Below, in pieces: positions 11,688 through 22,679 of a stretch of DNA of 64,000 nucleotides. Source of the stretch: Aquatica leii (lineage: Eukaryota; Arthropoda; Insecta; Coleoptera; Lampyridae); assembly GCA_035610365.1 (NCBI GenBank), contig CM069435.1, forward strand, positions 17,907,123 to 17,971,122, given 5' to 3'. The translations under genes and the position numbers were made by a program. The notes under the pieces are model-generated. The model was not told where the DNA came from and did not search any database. It worked only from the letters and a program-made list of their open reading frames with translations. The first letter of the stretch is position 1, and each line of letters starts with the position of its first letter.

Positions 11688-12715
11688 CATCGTTTCTCTT
11701 TTTGACTTTCCTGTCTCTATTACAATTGTTATTCTTCCATTTTTTCATTAATGGTATCTGTTTGTTGTTTATATGAGCCCGAGCTACAGTTTATCTAAGC
11801 AATTAACTCATGAAAATCCGCCATTGCTGGACATGCAAAATATTTTTATGTGATTGGTCAACGATATATAGTAATGCTTACGATCTTGTGGGTATGTCAC
11901 CAACTACTATTAAAGGACACACTATGTATGTAGTGAATGTTTTTTTAATAGTAGTTTATGAGATACCTAAAAGATGGCAGTCATCACATGTCGCTAAGAC
12001 AATCACTGCCAAACTGACCAAAAACAATATTTTGCTATCTTATAATAAGCTACTGTGCTACTAAGCTTACAAAAACCCGACAAATATGCGAAGTAAAAAA
12101 CAAATTGTGCTGACCAATTATGTAATGCGATTCGTACCTTTATTTCCTTAATATTTTGATTTTCTTATTACTTTTTGCTTTTGTATTTCAATTTTTCTCT
12201 AGTGTTCTTTTAGAACAATTTATTTCAAGATTTTACAATATTTGGTAAGCATTTTTAGGTCAAAATTGTTTCTATTTAATTTACAACACAACATAATTTA
12301 TTTATTGTACTTATAGTACAAAACCAGTAAAAATTAATAATTAATTACTAATAAACTTTTTGTATTTTAATCCATGGAAAGCAAAACCTGAAAAATTGTT
12401 GATTCCGAATCACGAAACATTATGCATAATGCCATTAATTTCTTCGATAAGTAATAAGTAATTTGTCAATGGATATATCCAATTGAAAGCAATTTTAAAC
12501 TTCCAGTTGTTTTTTAAAATTTGGATTTCATTAAAAGAAATGCTGTAATGTACGTAAACTTAATCTCATTGAATATGGGGTCTCGTACAAAAAGTTATAT
12601 TGAATAAAATCGCACAACGAGGTATTTATATTAAAATTAGTTCAAAATGAAGTGTCTGATTTAAAAAATGAAGATTAAGGCAAGCAGTGCAATCATGTAT
12701 TACATGGTTTAGTTA
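11688..12715 (+). repeat. 1.9-kb direct duplication, unit 2
   Basis: Second copy of the unit at 9801-10930, diverged by substitutions and small indels. It includes the foldback (11826-12075) and the TCCATGGAAAGC block (12371 on). It lacks the hAT-like MITE. Confidence 0.8.
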
Positions 12716-13881
12716 ATAGTTAGATATCAATGCAGTTTCTTCAAAACGTTAGATAACGCAAGATATTAGTTTATGATAAACAACCCGTTTGTCTGTTACA
12801 GCAAGGTAACTTAATCCTTCCTTAACTAATATGAACACTTTCACACATTTCTCGTTTAGTCTTCTGTTCAATAATTCACTTCCAAAACAGTTTTTGGAAA
12901 CAAAACCTAAACGAACACAACAGTGAGTTCGAAGAAAAAACTGCTCTAATTTTTTATTACATTCACTCGAGTTTCAAAGTTTTGAAAATTTTGTTTAGTT
13001 TACCCGATGTAACAACTATCGCATTCTATACAATCGATCTTATACACGAAGTAACTTCGGATACAATATTGATACGTTCCAATTCTAGAAGATTCTTATT
13101 TTGGTATAATCGATCTTGCATGTCAAGAACAAATTACGCACTACCGTAAATCTAACGCTTTTATATAAAGGAAATAAACCTGTTCGAAAATTACTTAAAC
13201 TGAAAATTCTCCAGAAGAAGAGACCTCAAACAGAACAAAATATTTAATCGATGCAGAACATACTAACACCAAACTTCATGCTCATACAAAACCCCTCTAC
13301 ATTTATAAGACTTTCAATTTCAAAGTATTTATCGACTACAAAAAAATATCTAACGATGGAAATAAATAAATTTCGACGTTCTTCTTAGAACCCACAAGTA
13401 AGCAATCCTTTCTTAATTGGGCATTTCGTGAAAAACGCCAGCAGTAAATTATTTTTGCAGAAATTCGTGGAAATTCAGCTAAAATTTTGCCAAAACAAAG
13501 AAGACCTTTTTAAAGCAATTTCCTGATAATCTTAGTCAGTTTTTTTCGTGTTGTTTTTCTAAGAAAGTCGTAATTGACCCAATTTGAAAATTTTCGCGCA
13601 CGCTCGTTGTAATAAATTAATGAAGTAGTAAAAGAGCAAAAACGAATAAACAAGTGTAAGTTAGTGTCGATTAGCGAACACTACTCGTTAATAAGAAGGA
13701 ATCATCGCGGCGTACACGCAACAATAACAAACTATCGGTCACGAAATAGAGGGCGGAAACGGTAAAACCGCGGTTTACCGGAACACGCGATACGAACAAA
13801 CATCGTTTATTCTTAAACAAACAAATTTATTAATAAAAATCTGTTTTCTGGTTATTAGTTAAAAATAATGAAATTACGTAC
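12716..13881. other. AT-rich intron sequence next to pan exon 3
   Basis: No coding or terminal-repeat structure was recognised. On the minus strand it is the start of pan intron 3; the GTACGT donor is at 13881-13876. Confidence 0.4.
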
Positions 13882-13976
13882 CTGTATGGGTCCAGCCGCT
13901 CCGTTTGCGTAACTGTACGGTGACATGAGGTAACCCATGTTGAAGGAAGAGGTGTGGGGGGCGGGCTCCACCTTGC
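13882..13976 (-). CDS. pan: pangolin/TCF exon 3 (internal coding exon)
   Basis: Internal exon of the TCF/LEF transcription factor, which binds Wnt-response elements and recruits beta-catenin/Armadillo in the nucleus. On the minus strand the exon follows a TTGTTACAG acceptor and ends in ATACAG before a GTACGT donor. It is 95 nt: two bases completing a split glycine codon, then 31 codons ending in phase 0. The translation includes SFNMGYLMSPYSYANGAAGP, which I recognise as the conserved segment after the Armadillo-binding domain in insect pangolin proteins. The phase fits exon 2 exactly. Its GC content is well above its surroundings. Later exons, including the HMG box, must lie beyond the left edge, more than 13.8 kb away. 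Confidence 0.9.
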
Positions 13977-14930
13977 CTGTAACAAGAGTATATTTATTAA
14001 TCAGTTTTGCTTGCGGCAAAGTTCTTCATCATTGTGACTCAAATTAAGTTAAACGTAATTGTGGTTTTGAAATTTGCACTTTGCAGTTTATGAAAAGGGA
14101 GAAAACCCGAACAAAAAACTCAGGTAAACAATAGAAAACTTATCGTTCATTCATAAACCCCCTAAATTACAATTTCCTTTTTAGATTTTATCAAAGCGAC
14201 CTAAAAAAGTTATATCAATTAGCAATTAATTACTTAATAATTTTCGAAAATTAATAATCCCAAATTGTCAAAATCCGATAGAGATAGTCTACTTAAGGCA
14301 GGTGTTTGAAACTAAGAGTCAATCAACTTCACGTTAATCTCCTTAAGGCGTGTGCTTATTTATCTCATTAGTTTTTTTGCTCGTACAATAACGAATGGGC
14401 ATAATTATACCATTAGACGCATATTCATTGTACACAATAACGTATTTTGTAACTTCGCCACAACAAACACCTAATTTAACGAATTTATTTATTTCATTCT
14501 ATTACCAAATTTTATACCATTAATAAATTATTAAGAAACTTACACGCGGTGGGGTCTGTTTTAATGAAACGACGATAAAAATTCCACGAACAAAAAATAT
14601 ACGCTGATATTTACCTAATGAGTGTTTCAGAAACAGATTTAATTGGCAAGAGAATTTTTATGGCAATAATTTTAAATTTACATAAAAAATAGTTTCGATT
14701 TCACTCAAATTAAAAAAATATAGATCGAATTTCATTGGTTTTTTTATGTGTTGTACCAATTTATAGTTACCGCGGAGACAGTTTTATTAATACCTATTAC
14801 GTATTTCCGTGATTGATTTCAATCAATTTTCAAAATTCTTAAGATAACAAGAAGTAGTATTTCCTTAAATGTGTCATAAAAGCGGATTTATTTACAGGTG
14901 TAAACAGAAATGGATAAGAACATAAGTATT
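13977..14930. other. pan intron 2, 3' end, AT-rich
   Basis: No transposon or coding signal recognised. It contains the acceptor region of exon 3. Confidence 0.4.
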
Positions 14931-14938
14931 TATTGATC

Positions 14939-15080
14939 ACTGAACGAACGAATCTTTGATTCATTTCGTTCACTTATACATCAACTGACTTTTTATATTA
15001 ATGGTAAATGAAATATAGTGATTCTGACATCACTAATTCGTTCACTGAACGAATCAATCTAAACGATTCGGAATTAATCA
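14939..15080. repeat. GAACGAATCA-type short palindromic repeats
   Basis: Words such as CACTGAACGAACGAATC, GATTCATTTCGTTCA, CACTGAACGAATCAATC and AAACGATTCGG recur in both orientations within 140 bp, giving hairpin potential just upstream of the Tigger element. Their origin is unknown. Confidence 0.5.
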
Positions 15081-15295
15081 ATTCGTCGAAGTTTCGTTCT
15101 TTTCTGTTTCTGTCTACTACTAAAACAATACAATTGATTCTTCACGATTCATACCTTCGATAATTCGAAGTAATTCTTAGGTCCCTAGAAACACTCTCGA
15201 TAAATCAAATAAAGTCAGTTACTCAATAATCCTCAAGCATCAAAACCTCACGGTAATTCAAAATTCTTCCACCCAAACACTCGATAAATCGAAAT

Positions 15296-16310
15296 ATGAA
15301 TGTACACACAAACACAGTAGTACAAGTACTTGTCAAAGAAAGTTTTCGAAACTATGGAGAGAGGAGGCAAAAAACTGACGTGGCTAATGAATTCAATATT
15401 CCTCTGAGTACTCTTCAACCATATTCAAAAATAAAGAAAAAACTTGTGCTGCACCGTACAACAAAAAAGGATGGGTGAATTTTCTCGTCTCGAAGGAATT
15501 TGGCTAAGACACTATAGGGGACAAAAATATCTATTAGCGGAAATTAGGTGAAAGAGAAGGCAAAAGAGTTAGCAACTGAGTTCAGAACTTTGCGTCAAGT
15601 GAAGGATGGCTTAAGAATTTTAAGAAGAGGAATGGTGTTGCATTCAAAAAAGTTTGTGGTGAAACAACTGTAAAGTGCAAACCTTAACTAGTTAAAAAAC
15701 TGAGATGTTTGAAAGGGATCAAATCATATCGCGCCAATAAAAAGGTTCGGATGACCACAACTATTCAATGATTAGTTGTTCTCACTAAACACCGACATCA
15801 AAAAGGAACACCGAAGTATCCTTCTATTTTTAGACAACTGCACTGTTCATAACAAAGGTCCTACTATACAGTCACTAGACCAAAGAATTATTCATCATTT
15901 CAAAACGTTCTACCATAAGCTGAAGATGGTATTAGATTCCGTGAGACTGCTAACATAACCGTTTGTCACTGAAGCACAAGACACGAAGAGCTGTAACTCC
16001 ACAAACAGTTGTCAACTGTTTCATGCTGAAAATGTTATTCAAGAAGAAGAAGAAGCACAAGTAGAAGGCGATGTCGAATATAATGTAAATTTGGACGAGT
16101 ATGTGCAAGTAGATGAAGATATTGCTGTGTAGGGATGGAGTAATCTTCTCTGCTACGAATACGGATGAAAACAAAAAAAAGACGATGACGACAATTCGGA
16201 ACTTTAGCGAGTGGTTACAGTCAATGAAGTAATGGAGTCGTTTGAAACATTACAAAACTTCTGTCTTCAATCCGACTTCGTTGGGGAAGCTTGTCAAACA
16301 CTCTTAATCC
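15296..16310 (+). pseudogene. Tigger/pogo-like transposase, frameshifted and internally deleted
   Basis: A DDE transposase of the pogo group would cut and paste the element at TA sites. Visible in order are an N-terminal helix-turn-helix (KTDVANEFNIPLSTLQ, 15375-15425), then the CENP-B-like second domain (KEKAKELATEF; GWLKNFKKRNGVAFKKVCGE at about 15605-15665). The catalytic part has SILLFLDNCTVHNK (about 15813-15855) directly followed by SLDQRIIHHFKTFYHKL (about 15873-15925). The segment normally between these, with the 'LPPNTTS' region, is deleted. The C-terminus reads DEYVQVDEDIAV (about 16095-16130) and VMESFETLQNFCLQSDF near 16230-16280, typical Tigger tail features. Several stops and frame changes make it nonfunctional. 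Confidence 0.85.
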
Positions 16311-16318
16311 TTTAAAAA

Positions 16319-16430
16319 CTAGAGGTGTACCGAATAACGATTTTGTTCGGTAACCGAATACCGAATATTCGGCCCTGATTATTCGGCCTAGCCGAATATT
16401 TGGCCGAATAATGAATTACATTCGAAACTA
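16319..16430. repeat. CCGAATATTCGG hairpin repeat, copy 1
   Basis: GTGTACCGAATAACGATTTT with CGGTAACCGAATACCGAAT, followed by multiple CCGAATA/TATTCGG words able to form hairpins. The first 50 bp are nearly identical to 16851-16900. Confidence 0.75.
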
Positions 16431-16847
16431 AATGTTTGGTTACTTTTTCTATACGCGCCGTGTCCCATAAATATAAATACCACGTCAAACTCAAAGCGAA
16501 TATAGATCGAAGGGCCCATACCTGATATAAAAAAATATAAAGCATAAAAGCGTTACACCGGTCACCATTCTGCTATTGCAATTGCAATGTACAATCGTAA
16601 CATCTATTACAATTACAGAAAATCTATTCCTTTGTTACGAAACATTTAGAATCTATTACACTTTTTTTATGAAAAATTTGGTCCTTGGCGTAAGGCATTT
16701 ATTTTAGGCATATTTTTAATTAATTTGCTATTGAAAAAAATACATTAAAAATAGTCACACACAGAAAATCTTAATCTATGCAACATTTATAAACATTCTT
16801 CCGGTAGTGTCGTATTACCGGCGCAACTATTGGAGTGCTTATTGTAG

Positions 16848-16952
16848 AGATGTACCGAATAACGATTTTGTTCGGTAACCGAATACCGAATATTCGGTAA
16901 AGTGGCCGAATATTCCGTTCGCCGAATAGTTAACCGAATATTCGGTACATCA
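16848..16952. repeat. CCGAATATTCGG hairpin repeat, copy 2 (MITE-like)
   Basis: Begins AGATGTACCGAATA and ends TATTCGGTACATC, so the ends are inverted. The interior is made of alternating CCGAATA and TATTCGG. It is about 100 bp and is self-complementary over most of its length. Confidence 0.75.
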
Positions 16953-17184
16953 TTATTAAAAACATTGATTGAGTTCAATTATTCGGTTTGAAGCAGACAA
17001 ATATTACGGATTGAATTATGTATGTATGTACTTTTTGTGAGAAATTCAATAAATAAAAGGCGATTTTTTTACTTTCAGTAATTCGAACTTTTTATTTCTT
17101 CTCTTGGTATAACAAACCTCACTTTATTTCAAACTCTTAGTAATTCGAAGTATTTTATAAATCCTTTGAATTTCGAATTATCGA

Positions 17185-18640
17185 TAGTTAACTATTCAAA
17201 CAGAAGAATCGTTAGAAATATCAAAGAACATAAAAGACAAAGAAAGAATAATTACACTGATTCACTGTAAACGTTTCTTTAGAGTGGATGGAATTTATGG
17301 AACTAAACGATTTATCTCGTCACTATAGCGGCTGCTTACTTATGTCTTCCATATGTTATCGTTTCTCTTTTTCAGTATCTTTTACTTCGTTAGCCTGAGA
17401 TTTTTTAGGAATTTCTTTTCTGCTGTTATAGTGTTCTACAAATTTATGCGTGCTTTTCCGCTTTCGTCCTATCTTTCGGATTGATTTCGTGACTCGAAAC
17501 TATTTTGGTTTCCTTTGGATTCAAGTATTTATATTAATTGATCGTTTTCACTGGTGCGTAATGTTTTAGTTGACCGGTCTCTGAATAAATGCTTTCAGGT
17601 GCAAAGAAGCTCTATTTCGTTGTTCGTATTAAAATTGTTGCCCCAGTAATAGGCAACATCTACATAGAGTTCGAAAAGAAATCCATCGATGGCGATAGAT
17701 GATTTGCGCTCGCGATAATTCTTCTTCAACGTATTGTATATTCACATTTTTTAATTGTATTTAATTTACAACTTATCTTAATTTGTAGCTATCAAGAATT
17801 TAATTGTAGATCATACTAAACCATTTTACTTTCAGTCATAAATTTAAAACACTTTTAACTTTATGTTATGAAGTTCGTAAGAGTACGCTGATCATTCAAG
17901 TTTCTTTGATTTTTTGAACGTATTCAAGGCCAAATTTTGGCAAACCAAGCCGTACATGTAAGCTTACATACAACGTACGTCTTGTGAATAAAATTTGAAA
18001 ATAGTTAACAGGTGGTATTTGTTGACAAGGAACTTTAGTGGGATAAATTTTCTTTTGTGCTCATTTTAATCAATTTTATTAGTTTGTTCGCGACTGCATG
18101 TTGATCGCAATTACGATTAAAATTACGGCGATTGTTAACCGGTAATGTTAACTGTTTTACTTACTGTCAAATTGTTTACATTATTATTCTGTTAAAACAA
18201 AAAGTAGAGATAGTACATGTTGTTGTTGGATAGAATTCTCTTTTTTGTTCTATCATATTCTCTTCGTTAGTGGGTTTAGACGTACCCTTAGTGTCTCCGA
18301 GCCGAGAATCGTATCAGTAAAAGGAGTGGCACCAATTTTTTCTTTTCGGTTATTATAGTTTTCCCAACCACACCTATTCACAGACATCGTAGCTAGCAGT
18401 GGTTGTTACTAACGCCAACAGGGCTCACCACAGAAAATGTTGGTAACAATTGTTAACTTTGACGATTTTGTTAACTACGTGGTCATATTGTTAAGCGTCG
18501 TCATTGGTACCAAATCAATTGTTTTACTGGCGACATTCTTAAATCAATAGCTACGATTTGGTTAACAACGGCGTCAAGTAACAACTTTGCTTTTAAGTAA
18601 CTGGACGTAGAAGTGCTCCACATCTTGGTGAAAAAGCCAA
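17185..18640. other. pan intron 2, AT-rich, no gene seen
   Basis: No recognised coding motif. TTGTTAAC/GTTAAC words recur between about 18430 and 18590, without clear repeat structure. Confidence 0.35.
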
Positions 18641-18649
18641 AAGTGATAT

Positions 18650-19200
18650 GTGAACCAGAATTCTAGGAGGAGAGAATTAGACATTTACAAACTAAAGAAT
18701 GGATACCACAGGAGAGACATTCTTAACGAGATCTGAAGACAACCGACGGATGCATCAAGTCACGAAAATACCAGAACAGTAGCATTGCTACCATACAGTC
18801 AAAGATGCACGAACAAAATAAGAAGACTACTTAAAAATGAAGTGAACGTAGTTTTCAGTGCTAATAAGAAAATATCAACCGTTTCCAAAAATCAAAAAAT
18901 CCAAGAAGAAACTTCAAGATCCCTGAGTCTGCAGTATGTCCCACGTATACCTAATGCGGAAAGTAGATCAACACTAGATTGCACGAACATATTGCAGATA
19001 CGAGAAGAAATAGCTTAAGATCGGTGGTAACAGAACAACCCCAGACCACAGAAGACTTGCCAGTCGGCCATATTTCATCTACAGGGAAGCGATAAAGATT
19101 CAGAAAGATGGCAACGGAATAGATCTTCCTTTCATCTGAAAGCATTTATTCAGAGTGTCAAGAAGTAAAATTCATCAACGACCCGGTAACCATATTTCAA
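18650..19200 (+). pseudogene. Penelope-like element fragment, RT end and GIY-YIG region
   Basis: The frame at 18785-19018 starts LPYSQRCTNKIRRLLKNEVN and runs into a VVFSANKKI motif, matching the linker that follows the RT in PLEs (LPY..G.TDKI.R.L.KH.I...F...KKI). Downstream, in other frames, are pieces resembling the GIY-YIG nuclease and its tail, including HEHIADTRR and REAIKIQKDGN. The copy is broken by frameshifts and has no RT core. The assignment rests on the LPY motif and the segment order, so it is moderate. Confidence 0.5.
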
Positions 19201-20560
19201 GGTTACAAATTTATGGTATTCATAAGTAAGGGTTGTTGTTAATACTCATGTTGTTTTGACTGTGCTCGGTTTGCACCAGTCTCTTTGCCATGTATTTACA
19301 AACAGTATGTTTATCAAAAATTTTTTTGTTTTATTCTGTCCTCTCACTTTCGTGTTCTTAGTACTTCTTCCAAGTTTCCATTTATAGCACGATTTGGATT
19401 TGCTATAAATCTTTCTTTCTTTCCAAATCTGTAGGAGCATATATAAGTACGAGCGCGTAACAATAAAAGAATAGTATATTAAAGGACAAGTTTCATAAGT
19501 GACCATTTTAATGCACGAGACAAAAGTTTAGGTTTCTAAAGGTCGAGTGCGCCAAAATGTATTATGAAACGTATACTTTATACTATTTTTTCTATTTTGG
19601 AAATTATATGTAAAAATGAATGTAAATTACATATTTACTTTTATACTTTTATTTTGTTGATTAGGATTTTTTTTTATAATAAGTTGGCAACATTTCAAAT
19701 TTGACAGTTGGATTGCTGTATTTTAATTGTCAAATATCAGTATTGCCAATCTAACAAAACTACAGGAGTTCTTTAAAGTGCTTAGAGAACCAAAATAGAA
19801 AAAGAAAAAAATTACTCGATTTTTTACAATTTTACTGCGACGTAAATGGTGACATATAGTAGAAATCAAAACCGGTCAAAAAATTGTACAAATTTGAAAA
19901 TGACATTTACAATTTCTGTTACGCTTGGTATATTAGGTAACCCTGTAGAATAACTTTGTTTTACATTGACACTCTTCTACTCTTCAGCATGGTTTGCGTA
20001 TGGCGATCATCTTATTCCCAACAAATCCAATTTTTGTCTCTATTAACTTTACCATTTCACATGCCTATATTTTTCTCCCAATGCGAACTACAGAGAATTT
20101 ATTATGTAAATCGATTGAAATCTGACAAAGTGTGGAAGATTTAGACAAATTACTGATGGAATTTGAAAGAAATTGTCAATCGATTCGCCAACGTCCATTA
20201 AGCTTTCAATCATAAAGTAGCGGTTCTCATGCAATTTTATTGCATCTAGATAGTGTCGTCGAAATCATTGTATTTTGATAAGCCTTTTTGCGTGGACGCG
20301 ATTCAGTCGGGATGTATCAAATGTTGGGATCGAATAATTTCTTAAACTACGTTTATATGCCTACATCACCACAGTCTTATCTGTAACCGCAGACAAAGGT
20401 ACAATGACAAGGTAAAAATTACGACCGTGTATATATCAAAAGAAAACATTTTTTTTTAAATGTTCGTCGGGTTGTTGAAATTGGAATTAAACACCTATCG
20501 CAATTATTTAAAAATCCAATAGTGTACAGCGTATGCAGTGAGATTACTAAAGTTTAGTAT
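19201..20560. other. pan intron 2, AT-rich, no gene seen
   Basis: No recognised protein motif or terminal repeat pair. Several short open frames appear random. Confidence 0.35.
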
Positions 20561-20567
20561 TTATTTA

Positions 20568-20685
20568 GTGGCGTAGACGGTATGTGGCGACCCAAGGCTC
20601 GCGGTTGAAGGCCGCCGCAAACCGGGCACTACAAGACACGAGGAACCCCCTGGTCCCCTCTTCATATTTCTTGTTGGTTAGTCGC
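20568..20685. other. Isolated GC-rich island of unknown origin
   Basis: About 115 bp (GTGGCGTAGACGG, GGCTCGCGGTTGAAGG, CCGCCGCAAACCGGG, AACCCCCTGGTCCCC) stand out sharply from the AT-rich surroundings. I could not fold it into a convincing tRNA and saw no open frame worth calling. It may be part of a SINE or another repeat. Confidence 0.4.
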
Positions 20686-21610
20686 GTCTTGGACCTACTG
20701 AACGTATTCTAGTACATAAACGCATAAAGCATAGCCTCATTGACTTAGTCAACAGTACTTAACGTACGATGTTTTTTCCTTTACCGAAGAATGCATTGCC
20801 TTTCATCAATATTAATTCTTTCTTCTAAGAATAATCGTAAGCGCAATAACATTTCATGTTTACACATGGTACAACTACATTAAAAAATAATTTGAATATT
20901 TGGTTCGTAGATTTAAGTTGTCAGCTAGATTGCGAATAGGGGATTTTACTATGTCGCAGTTAAAACACGAAAATAAATCCTTTGAAAACCTAGCCAAATA
21001 TGATACTCTTCATTTAAATACTCGCATAGATAACCCAAATTTCACAACAAAAGGAGTATTGTAAGAAAATTATGTTATTGGCACGTATTTAATGGTAGAA
21101 ATCGAGACCTGTTAATTACGCCATTGTTGTGGATGTGTCGTAAAATCCTTGTTAAAATAAACGATCAAGTGTGTTAAAAAATCTCACCAAAATATGCATT
21201 TACTTAAAGACATTGATAGATAGAATAAGAAGCGAAGACATTAGTGTGGAAAACATCAATGAGTGGGATGAGCATAAAAGTAACTACTGACTGGTGAAAA
21301 TGGCTCGAGATAAATCACATACCATGAGAAGTCGACCAAAAAAAAGTGGACAATAGATAGTACAGAAATGAGAACGAAGAAAGAACAAGCTTTAGCCTAA
21401 AATAGAAGATGAAAGAAGACCTTAAAGTTAAGTCATCGAATGAATAATGGAGATTCGTTCATGAGTTACCTCTATCACTGAGAGTGTGTTAAGTTAATAT
21501 AGTACTAATTTATCTTATTAGAACTATCGGATATTTTACTGAACCAAACACTGTGGCCAAACAAAAAAAAACTACTAAAATGCAGTCTAAACTACAAGAC
21601 AAACAGTGGA
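20686..21610. other. pan intron 2, AT-rich, no gene seen
   Basis: Nothing recognised on either strand. Confidence 0.35.
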
Positions 21611-21614
21611 AGTA

Positions 21615-21682
21615 AATACTAAGATAAGCACGTCTTCCGAGTTTGAACTGGTCGTGGAAGCCTTCGGTATTACAGTGGGAGT
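21615..21682. repeat. Penelope-like terminal sequence, head-to-head joint
   Basis: ATACTAAGATAAG and GTCTTCCGAGTTTG match the inverted PLE terminal sequence (compare 52121-52150). They are followed directly by CGTGGAAGCCTTCGGTATTAC, which matches the direct-orientation end (compare 52563-52587). This looks like a rearranged PLE end. Confidence 0.6.
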
Positions 21683-22014
21683 AAAGCTTTCACCACGGCA
21701 GCATCAATGGTTAAATGATGCATCCGGACAAAACATCACAATTAGCAACGCATAATTAAATTTAAACGAAATTTACTGATTTCTAGCCAATAAATATCCA
21801 GTACCAAATTATAGGATGAAAAGAAAAAAACATTAACAAAATTCAACAAAACCTATTTTTCAAATTTTCCAGAGCCTTCTTTAATTTTCTTTTTTTGTCC
21901 TAGGCAACGATAAATATACCAGCCTACAACGTAAAAATTGCAAAATATCATATTTTCTTTAACTTAGCAAAAGAACGCCCTGCAACTAGAACGAGCAGTT
22001 TAAAAATGTTTTCG

Positions 22015-22540
22015 ATTGTTAAAGTCCCAGGATGCTTTCTCATTAAGTAATTTTCCTTTTCCAAAATCAAGAAAATGCTTTTCAACTAATTGGTTCATTG
22101 ATGTAAGACCAATACATTATTATCCTTTGAGATCAGTAAGGACAAGCGTCAGGAGTTAAACAGATTACATTAATGCGTTGAACAATAAAGAAGAATGAAT
22201 CAAGTTATGCACGTGTAATGCGAACCAAAAACAGTATTGGTAACCAATCCATTAAATCGCAACCAGCTCGCTTCGTCCTATGAGAAGGAAAAAAAAGACG
22301 TTAGTAAATAAGAAAATTCTTCTACAAGTAGTGTGGCCAGTCACGAAAAACAAACTAAAGTTGACGTACACCTTATTCATAAATGAAAGAATGGTAGGAC
22401 GATGACTACACAAAAGCCTTTGTTGCGAAGTCTTCACATGGACGAGTTGCTAGCGAAGGGACATTCAATAATACGGTTAAGAGGTGAATGTAGATGGCAG
22501 TGAATCTATCAAATAAGTAGACGTGATGTATTGGCGAAGG
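22015..22540 (+). repeat. Left flank repeat of the PLE array
   Basis: Shares order and wording with 27295-27650: GGATGCTTTCTCATTAAGT and GGATGTTTTCTCATTAAGT, ATAAGACC/GTAAGACC, AGTGTGGCCAGTCACGA and ATTGTGACCAGTCACAA, and GATGGCAGTGAATCTATCAA and GATGGTTGTGAATCTATTAA. The array therefore sits between direct copies of one sequence. Confidence 0.65.
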
Positions 22541-22679
22541 CTTCGACGGCTGGAGTTTACACTCAAATAAAAACTTCTTTCAGTTGTAACAGAAATTGCC
22601 AACGTATCGTCACTTTCATACTTACCAGAAGTCCTTAACCACTCTATGGCTTACTACTGAACTTTCAACTGTTGAAATC

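Larger units (their letters stand above)
15156..17184 (+). mobile_element. Tigger/pogo-type DNA transposon remnant
   Basis: The transposase pseudogene (15296-16310) is flanked by TTCGATAATTCGAAG at 15156-15170 and TTCGAATTATCGA at 17172-17184. These are inverted relative to each other and are the likely terminal inverted repeats. Further AATTCGAA words lie near both ends. The 3' third (16319-16990) is occupied by CCGAATATTCGG hairpin repeats that are probably later insertions. Confidence 0.7.

Noticed and set aside
1-13881. Further pan exons, including the HMG box, to the left of exon 3
   Set aside because: I looked on the minus strand for GC-rich stretches with splice sites and the proline-rich or HMG-box coding signature and found none; they are presumably beyond the left edge.
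20568-20685. Possible tRNA or tRNA-derived SINE head
   Set aside because: I could not fit A and B box words and a cloverleaf; left as unexplained GC-rich DNA.
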